Shown piece after piece: positions 12,846 to 17,898 of a DNA stretch of 17,898 nucleotides. Both the position numbers and the translations under genes were made by a program. Numbering within the stretch: position 1 is the first letter of the stretch; the number at the start of each line of letters is the position of its first letter. The notes beneath the pieces are model-generated. The model saw only the letters and a list, made by a program, of their open reading frames with translations. It was not told where the DNA came from and searched no databases. Source of the stretch: Actinomycetes bacterium (GTDB lineage: Bacteria; Actinomycetota; Acidimicrobiia; Acidimicrobiales; Microtrichaceae); NCBI GenBank assembly GCA_023450775.1, contig JAEXGP010000177.1, positions 1 to 17,898 of the forward strand. Direction: 5' to 3'.

Positions 12846-12891
12846 TCACCAGCGCCTTCCACCCGGCGGCGGCACCGGGTGGGATCGACCC

Positions 12892-14190
12892 ATGGGCCTC
12901 CCGACCGCCGCTCCTCCCGACGACCCGATCGCGCCGGCCCCTGCACCGGTCGCTCCCTCCTCGACACCGCTGGGGCAGGGCGTCACGGCGGCGGACCGGG
13001 TCGTCTCGTCCGCCATCCGCGACCTGCTCGAGATCGCGGGCCGCCCCGACGTGCTGTCCCTCGCCGGCGGGCTGCCCGACGTCGGTCTGCTCGATCAGGA
13101 GCGGTTCCGGGCCGCAGCCGAGGCTGCGGCCTCCGCGACGGGTCCGAACGGTCCGGTCGCCCTGCAGTACGGCCCGACCGCGGGCGTCCCGGCCCTTCGC
13201 GAGGCGGTCGCCGAGCGTCTGGGCGTGGGTCCGGACGAGGTGGTCGTCACCACCGGCTCGCAACAGGGGCTCGACCTGCTCGCCCGCGCGCTGTGCGCCC
13301 CGGGTGACGTCGTCGCCCTACAGGAACCCGCGTACCTGGGCGCGGTCCAGGCGTTCCGCGCCGCCGGCGCGCGGGTGGTCGGGGTGCCGGGCGACGACGA
13401 GGGAATGGACGTGGACGCACTCGCCGGGATGATCCGGCGCGGGCTGCGACCACGAGCCGTCTACGTCGTCGCCGATCACCACAACCCCACCGGCGCGGTC
13501 CTGTCGCCCGGGCGCCGTCACCGCCTGCGCCAGCTGGCGGCCGAGCACGACGTGCGGCTGGTCGAGGACGCGGCGTACCGCGACCTCCACTGGGGACCGC
13601 CGACCCGCGCGCTGTTCCGTGGCAACGGCGACACCGGCTCCGGCGACGGTGCCGGTGCCGCGCCGCAGGTCGTCCACCTCGGCTCGAGCTCCAAGGTGCT
13701 GGCTCCCGGTCTGCGGGTGGGATGGCTGGCGGGCCCGGCGGCGGTGCGCGACGCGGTCGTCCGCCTGAAGCAGACCTCCGACCTGCACACCCCCACCTGG
13801 AACCAGCTGGTGGTCGCACACCTGCTGACGGACCCGCACCACGCCGCGCACCTCGAGCACCTCCGGCGCGAGGCGCGTCGCCGCTGCCACGCCCTCCACC
13901 GGGCGCTGACGTCGGAGCTGGGCGACCGGGTCCGGCTGACCCGTCCCGACGGCGGCATGTTCCTGTGGCTCGAGGCGACCGACGGCACCGACACGGACGC
14001 GCTGCTCGGCCGTGGGATCGACGCCGGCGTGGCGTTCGTGCCCGGCTCGGCCTTCGCCGTGCCCGCCGATCCGACCTCCGGGCTGCCCGCCACCTCGTGG
14101 GCGAACACGGCCCGGCTCTCGTTCGCCACGCAGGACCCCGACGGGCTGCGCACCGCAGCGGCGCGGCTGGCCTCGGTCTGGCCGAGCTGA
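12892..14190 (+). CDS. PLP-dependent aminotransferase, class I/II (2-aminoadipate/MocR-like fold)
   Basis: Fold-type I aminotransferase of 432 residues, transferring amino groups with pyridoxal phosphate. Seen: DVLSLAGGLPD (53-63), YGPTAGVPALREAVAERLG (93-111), VVTTGSQQGLDLL (118-130) for the phosphate-binding turn, HHNPTG (196-201) with cofactor-contacting N198, EDAAYRDL (225-232) with D226 and Y229, SSSK with Schiff-base K268 in GSSSKVLAPGLRVGWL, and ARLSF (407-411) with substrate-carboxylate R408. The closest groups I know are LysN/2-aminoadipate and aromatic aminotransferases and the C-terminal half of MocR regulators; the DNA-binding half is absent, so it is an enzyme. The first 28 residues are Ala/Pro-rich and probably disordered. 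The ATG start has no clear ribosome binding site (GGGATCGACCC precedes it). Substrate is not determined. Confidence 0.92.
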   Translation: MGLPTAAPPDDPIAPAPAPVAPSSTPLGQGVTAADRVVSSAIRDLLEIAGRPDVLSLAGGLPDVGLLDQERFRAAAEAAASATGPNGPVALQYGPTAGVPALREAVAERLGVGPDEVVVTTGSQQGLDLLARALCAPGDVVALQEPAYLGAVQAFRAAGARVVGVPGDDEGMDVDALAGMIRRGLRPRAVYVVADHHNPTGAVLSPGRRHRLRQLAAEHDVRLVEDAAYRDLHWGPPTRALFRGNGDTGSGDGAGAAPQVVHLGSSSKVLAPGLRVGWLAGPAAVRDAVVRLKQTSDLHTPTWNQLVVAHLLTDPHHAAHLEHLRREARRRCHALHRALTSELGDRVRLTRPDGGMFLWLEATDGTDTDALLGRGIDAGVAFVPGSAFAVPADPTSGLPATSWANTARLSFATQDPDGLRTAAARLASVWPS

Positions 14191-14198
14191 TCTCGGGG

Positions 14199-14251
14199 CC
14201 GATCGCCGATCGGGTTCAGCCGCTGAACGACGTCAGGAACCGGAACGGTTC
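14199..14251. terminator. Three successive dyads in the convergent spacer
   Basis: ccgatcg-c-cgatcgg (14199-14213), ttcagc-c-gctgaa (14215-14227) and gaaccg-gaa-cggttc (14237-14251) follow each other in the 59 bp between the aminotransferase stop and the 3' end of the next minus-strand gene. An alternative pairing ctgaac (14223-14228) with gttcag (14248-14253) also exists. Probably a bidirectional terminator. Confidence 0.5.
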
Positions 14252-14636
14252 AGGAGCCGGCGTGGCCCCTGCGCTCGGCGCGAGCGCGGGCGAGGTCCAC
14301 TGCCACCACCTGCCCGCGCTCGCCCAGCACCTCCATCACCGCCACCGGCACCTCGGCGCCCACGTCGATCAGGTCCAACTCCGACTGCTCCAACGCCACC
14401 ACCGCGGTCAGCTGCACCGGTGTGGAGCCCTCGACCAGGTTCAGCACCAGCGTGTGCAGCTCCAGGCCGTCGTCGTTGCGCAGCCCCGAGCCGCGGCGCC
14501 GCACGACGACCGCCCGCGCGGGTGCGCCGCGCCGGAGGATCTCTTCGGGGGGCGGGTCGTCGTCGGGTATCCCCTCATGGTGCGCACCCGGTCGCCTCGG
14601 CGGATCGGTGATCGATACGCAATACTCACTGCCCAC
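14250..14636 (-). CDS. Small actinobacterial protein of unknown function; start uncertain
   Basis: The frame encodes EEILRRGAPARAVVVRRRGSG, then DDGLELHTLVLNLV, then LDLIDVGAEVPVAVMEVLGE and QVVAVDLARA. This order (G.pARA.V, then beta-strand pairs, then G..vPV..., then V.VDL) matches a common small actinobacterial family of about 100 residues, probably an all-beta domain, whose function I do not know. The shown start is GTG at 14634-14636 (128 residues), which has no ribosome binding site; GTG at 14666 is the other in-frame choice. The most natural start, ATG at 14576-14578, is out of frame by one base and would join the conserved frame if the six-G run at 14547-14552 had seven. It diverges from the LuxR-type gene. 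The conserved part is probably real; the N-terminus is in doubt. Confidence 0.6.
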   Translation of the reverse strand: MGSEYCVSITDPPRRPGAHHEGIPDDDPPPEEILRRGAPARAVVVRRRGSGLRNDDGLELHTLVLNLVEGSTPVQLTAVVALEQSELDLIDVGAEVPVAVMEVLGERGQVVAVDLARARAERRGHAGS

Positions 14637-14677
14637 CGGAGGACGGCGACCCGGACCGGTCCGCACCGGGGAGGACC

Positions 14678-17299
14678 ATGCACCACGACTGGGGAGTCAG
14701 CGGCCGCACGAACGAGCTCGACCGCCTGACGACGCTCCTCGCCGGCGGCGGCACGGGGGCCCTGGTGGTGGGCGACGAGGGCGTCGGCAAGAGCCGGCTG
14801 CTCGACGAGGTGAGCCGGCGGCTCGACGGAGCCGGCGTCACCACGATCGCGATCACGGCCACGCCGGGATCGGCGCTGCTGCCGCTGGGCAGCTTGGCGC
14901 AGCTCATGCCGGTCGGTTCCACGTCCACCGGCCTGCCGGTGCTGCCGGTCCTCCGCCAGTCGATCGCGGACCGCTCCGACGGGCGTCGGCCGGTGCTGGT
15001 CGTCGACGACGTGCACCACCTGGACGACGCCTCAGCGGTGCTGGTCAACCAGCTGGTCTCCAACGGCGACGTCGGCCTGGTGGCGAGCCAGACCGCAGGG
15101 ACGATCGCCCCGCAACCGGTGGCCCGGCTCTGGCAGGACGGCGTCGTCGAGCGCGTCGACCTGGCCCCGCTCGGGCGCGACCACGTCGCCGAGGTGGCCG
15201 AGGCCATCGCGGGGTCGCCGCTCGACGCGATGTCGCTCGAGCTCCTCTGGGTGACCACCGGGGGCAACGCGCTGTTCGTCCGCGAGGTGCTGATGGCAGC
15301 CCGGGAGTCGGGCAACCTGCGCGTCGAGAACGGGGTGGCGCAGATCCGCTCGGTCCCGGCGACCGCACCCCGCCTCGTCGACTTCGTCCGCCACCGGATC
15401 GGCGACCTGGACGACGCAGCGGCCGAGGCGCTCCTGCTCGTCGCGGTCGGCGAGCCGCTCGGCCCGGGCGAGCTGCCCGATCGGGTGACGCCGGAGCTGC
15501 TCGCCCGCCTGGACGCGTCGGGCCTGATCTCCACCACCCAGGACTGGCGCCGTGTCGTGATCCGGCTCGTCCACCCGCTGTTCGGCGAGGTCCTGCGCGC
15601 CGGCGCCTCGCCGCTCCAGCTCCAGCAGGTGCACCGCGAGCTGGCCGCCGCGGTGAGGGCTCGCGGCGCCCGTCGCCGCTACGACCACCTCCGGCTCGCC
15701 CACTGGTCGGTGGCGGGCCAGGTCCCGGTGGAGCGCGACCTGCTGCTCGAGGCGGCCCGCACCGCGCGGTTCAGCCAGGACATGGACCTGGCGCGAGACC
15801 TCGCCGAGTCCGCATGGCAGTCGCTGCAGGACTTCGAGACCGGCGAGCTGCTGGCCGACATCTACTACGAGCTCGGCGACACGGCGGCCACGGCCGCGCT
15901 CCGACCGAGGTGGGCGGCCACCGCCGGCACCGACGACGAGCGCATCCGCGTCGAGATCAACGCCGCGATCACCCACTTCTGGAAGCGGGGCGACGAACCC
16001 GCATCGGCCGCCGCGCTGGACCGGGCCGAGGCGCTGGCGCCGTCGGCCTGGCGCGAGGAGGCGGTCGCAGTGCGGTCGCTGCTGCTGGCGGCACAGGGCC
16101 GCGCCACCGAGTCGGTCGCGCTGGCCGAGCCGCTGGCCGACCGCGGTCCCGACCGGGTGCTCATCCAGGCGGCCATGGCGCTCACGCACGCGTACCGCAC
16201 GCTCGGTCGCTTCGAGGACGCCGTCGCCGTCTGCGATCGCGCGCTCGCCGCGTACGCCGAGCTCGGCGAGCAGATCGCCCTGATCACCATGCGGGTGCTC
16301 GGCGTCGGCCGGACGGTGGCGCTGGCCGAGACCGGACGGCTCGCCGATGCCGAGGACGAGGCGAGCCGGTCGATGCAGCTGTGCCGCACCGAGGGTGAGA
16401 TCGGCGGGATCGGACTGGCCGCGCTCGTCCACGGCTGGGTGCAGTTCACCCAGGGACGACTCCGTTCAGCGACGCGGGCCATGCGCCTGGCCGAGAGCTC
16501 GTTCGTCCAGACCGGCCACGTGGGCATGCAGCAGTGGGCCCAGATCGCGCTCGCACTCGCCACCGCCACCACCGGCGACGGCGTAGCCGCCCAGGGGTGG
16601 CTCGACCGCATCGACGAGGCCGGCCCGCACCCGGCCGACCTCTTCGGCGGCGCGCTGGTCCGTGCCCGCGCCTGGACCGCCATGTCGCAGGGCGACCCCG
16701 AACGGGCGCGACTCCTCCTGGACCGCGGGGCCGAGGCCCGCTCCGCGATCGGCGACGTGATGGGCGAGGTCGGCTGCCTGTACGACCTGGCCCGCCTGGG
16801 CGGTGCCGCCGAGTGCGATGAGCGCATGCGGGCCGCGGCCGCCCGCTGCCAGGGCACGCTCGGCGAGGCGATGGCCAACCACGTGACCGGCATGGCCACC
16901 GGCCAGGCGGCGTTGCTCGGCGAGGCGGCGGACGAGCTGGCGGACATCGGGGCGCTGCTGTGGGCGGCCGAGGCGGCCTATGCCGCCGCCGACGCGGCCC
17001 GGCGCGAGGGCGACCCCCGGATGGCCGCGCACTGGTCGAGGGTCGCCACTGAGTGGCGCGGCGCGTGCGAGACCGCGGCGACACCCGGCCTGGTCGCCGA
17101 CCTGGCTCCCGTGCCGCTGACCCGGCGCGAGCGCGAGGTGGCGATCCTGGCCGCCGGCGGTCTGCCCGCCCGGGAGATCGGCGAGCGCCTGTACGTGTCG
17201 CGTCGCACGGTCGAGTCCCACCTCGCCCGCATCTACGGGAAGCTGGGGATCAGCTCCCGCAGCGAGCTGGCGGCGCTGCTCACCGACCCCCAGGACTGA
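14678..17299 (+). CDS. Large AAA-type (LAL/MalT-like) LuxR-family transcription activator
   Basis: Regulator of 873 residues. The N-terminal ATPase has Walker A GDEGVGKS (32-39) and Walker B VLVVDDVHHLDD (106-117); GNALFVREVL follows, as in LAL-type ATPases. The long middle (about 330-800) is Ala-rich and helical, with TPR-like pairs such as ALTHAYRTLGRFEDAVAVCDRAL. The C-terminal LuxR helix-turn-helix is clear: LTRREREVAILAAGG, AREIGERLYVSRRTVESHLARIYGKLGI and SRSELAALL (about 814-868). Such proteins use ATP-dependent assembly and an inducer sensed by the middle region. The ATG is preceded at 3 nt by GGGGAGG. It diverges from the small gene at 14250-14636 and overlaps the 3' end of the ApbE-like gene by 20 bp. 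Its target genes and inducer cannot be read from the window. Confidence 0.94.
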   Translation: MHHDWGVSGRTNELDRLTTLLAGGGTGALVVGDEGVGKSRLLDEVSRRLDGAGVTTIAITATPGSALLPLGSLAQLMPVGSTSTGLPVLPVLRQSIADRSDGRRPVLVVDDVHHLDDASAVLVNQLVSNGDVGLVASQTAGTIAPQPVARLWQDGVVERVDLAPLGRDHVAEVAEAIAGSPLDAMSLELLWVTTGGNALFVREVLMAARESGNLRVENGVAQIRSVPATAPRLVDFVRHRIGDLDDAAAEALLLVAVGEPLGPGELPDRVTPELLARLDASGLISTTQDWRRVVIRLVHPLFGEVLRAGASPLQLQQVHRELAAAVRARGARRRYDHLRLAHWSVAGQVPVERDLLLEAARTARFSQDMDLARDLAESAWQSLQDFETGELLADIYYELGDTAATAALRPRWAATAGTDDERIRVEINAAITHFWKRGDEPASAAALDRAEALAPSAWREEAVAVRSLLLAAQGRATESVALAEPLADRGPDRVLIQAAMALTHAYRTLGRFEDAVAVCDRALAAYAELGEQIALITMRVLGVGRTVALAETGRLADAEDEASRSMQLCRTEGEIGGIGLAALVHGWVQFTQGRLRSATRAMRLAESSFVQTGHVGMQQWAQIALALATATTGDGVAAQGWLDRIDEAGPHPADLFGGALVRARAWTAMSQGDPERARLLLDRGAEARSAIGDVMGEVGCLYDLARLGGAAECDERMRAAAARCQGTLGEAMANHVTGMATGQAALLGEAADELADIGALLWAAEAAYAAADAARREGDPRMAAHWSRVATEWRGACETAATPGLVADLAPVPLTRREREVAILAAGGLPAREIGERLYVSRRTVESHLARIYGKLGISSRSELAALLTDPQD

Positions 17300-17898
17300 G
17301 CGAGCGCCAGCACTCCAGCCGGTCGGCGTCGTCCGTGACGATCACGCCCTCCGCGTCGTGGCGCCGGAGCAGCTCCCGACCGGCCTCCGCGCCGAGCACG
17401 AGGGCCGCCTTGGCCAGGCTCTCGGCCCACCACGCCTCGGCGGCCACGACCACCACGGCGGCCACTCCCCTGTCGGCCGGACGCCCGGTGGTCGGATCGA
17501 TCAGGTGGTGCGCCCAGCCGCCGTCGTCGGTCTGCCAGCGGCGTCGGCGGGTGCAGGACATGACGACGGCGCCGGGCTGATCGAGCACGACCGTGCTCAG
17601 CACGCCGTCGTCCCACGGGTCCACGACCGGCACGGGCCACCCGCCCGCCGGCACCTCCCCCGCCACGCGCACGTCGCCGCCGAGCGACACGTGCACCGAC
17701 CGGGCGCCGGCGGCGACCAGGTCGGCGGCGAGCAGGTCGGCGGCCAGGCCCTTGCCGATGCCGCCCAGGTCCAGGCGCAGGCCGGGCGGACGACGCACGA
17801 CGGCGCGGGTCCGCAGGTCGACGAGGCCGTTCGCCAGTTCGTCCTCGGCGGTGTCGCCCGACCCGACCGCGCCGCGCACCTCGACGGTCGCGCATCCC
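17280..17898 (-). CDS. ApbE-like FAD:protein FMN transferase, 5' part missing
   Basis: Family members attach FMN from FAD to threonine in target proteins such as NqrC/RnfG or periplasmic flavoproteins. Only the C-terminal 205 residues or so lie in the window; the frame stays open to the right edge, so the start is outside and the internal GTG at 17879 is not the start. Family pieces seen: LRLDLGGIGKGLAADL, ARSVHVSLGGDVRVAG, GGWPVPVVDP, AHHLIDPTTGRPAD and the C-terminal EAWWAESLAKAALVLGAEAG, where the metal-binding helix usually lies. VVMSCTRRRRWQ replaces the commoner SSS.-type segment before RRW. The short spacing of motifs resembles actinobacterial ApbE proteins. Its stop lies inside the last codons of the LuxR-type gene on the other strand, so the two converge and overlap by 20 bp. 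Confidence 0.87.
   Translation of the reverse strand, partial: GCATVEVRGAVGSGDTAEDELANGLVDLRTRAVVRRPPGLRLDLGGIGKGLAADLLAADLVAAGARSVHVSLGGDVRVAGEVPAGGWPVPVVDPWDDGVLSTVVLDQPGAVVMSCTRRRRWQTDDGGWAHHLIDPTTGRPADRGVAAVVVVAAEAWWAESLAKAALVLGAEAGRELLRRHDAEGVIVTDDADRLECWRSLSPGGR

Noticed and set aside
7927..12891. Shared GATCGACC sequence directly before the carotenoid oxygenase and aminotransferase ATGs
   Set aside because: An 8-bp match at two unrelated genes, one with a clear ribosome binding site before it; too short to separate from chance in GC-rich DNA.
12892..14190. Aminotransferase as a MocR-type regulator
   Set aside because: It has no N-terminal GntR winged-helix domain; the first 28 residues are Ala/Pro-rich and the upstream frame extension is not domain-like.
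14678..16398. Plus-strand and minus-strand long frames inside the LuxR-type gene
   Set aside because: Arg/Gly/Pro-rich shadows of a gene with clear Walker and helix-turn-helix motifs.
1..17898. CRISPR arrays, tRNA or rRNA genes, insertion sequences, attachment sites
   Set aside because: No regularly spaced repeats, cloverleaf-like sequence, transposase or integrase was found by reading; the only repeats are short tandem or dyad elements.

Overview
The window is very GC-rich with strong G/C third-position bias and densely packed genes. Several genes carry a TANNNT-like -10 element 6-8 nt before the start codon, as expected for leaderless mRNAs. Together with a mycobacterial CtpE-like P-type ATPase, an Rpf/transglycosylase-like secreted protein, an XRE-MmyB regulator and a large LuxR-type AAA regulator, this points to Actinomycetota. 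An Acidimicrobiia-like (Iamia-type) genome is my guess, with low certainty. I see no tRNA, rRNA, CRISPR array, transposase, integrase or phage gene. This reads as ordinary chromosome rather than an island.

Layout, left to right. Positions 1-3753 hold a PrmC-like methyltransferase (cut by the window edge) and a CtpE-like cation P-type ATPase, both on the minus strand. A VIT1/CCC1-type metal transporter diverges from the ATPase across only 64 bp, making a probable metal/cation homeostasis pair. Positions 3833-5685 hold a putative lipoprotein that joins an EF-hand loop to a transglycosylase-like domain (minus), and a divergent acyl-CoA desaturase (plus). The 293 bp between them contains a 26-bp near-perfect palindrome and a structured leader. 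Positions 5813-6564 hold two small plus-strand genes: an unrecognised probably disordered protein and a 99-residue membrane protein. Positions 6616-8868 hold a carotenoid oxygenase (minus) diverging from a six-helix potassium channel with a TVGYGD filter.

Positions 9058-12725 hold a minus-strand run: XRE-MmyB regulator, then HtrA-like protease, then MOSC protein, then GlsB/YeaQ-type membrane protein. The genes point the same way but have separate promoters and/or terminators, so this is probably not one operon. A PLP aminotransferase (12892-14190) diverges from the XRE regulator across a spacer carrying an inverted pair of GTCGAC-centred sites. A small minus-strand gene of an actinobacterial family I recognise only by pattern (14250-14636) has a problematic start. 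It diverges from an 873-residue AAA/LuxR regulator (14678-17299), whose 3' end overlaps by 20 bp a convergent ApbE-like FMN transferase that runs off the right edge.

I find no convincing new defence or biosynthetic system. The observations most worth follow-up are the desaturase/transglycosylase intergenic region (palindrome plus nested RNA structure that may hide the ribosome binding site), the out-of-frame start next to a six-base homopolymer in the small gene at 14250, the candidate operator pair at 12766-12807, and a 14-bp tandem repeat that duplicates a ribosome-binding-site/start-codon module at 403-451.
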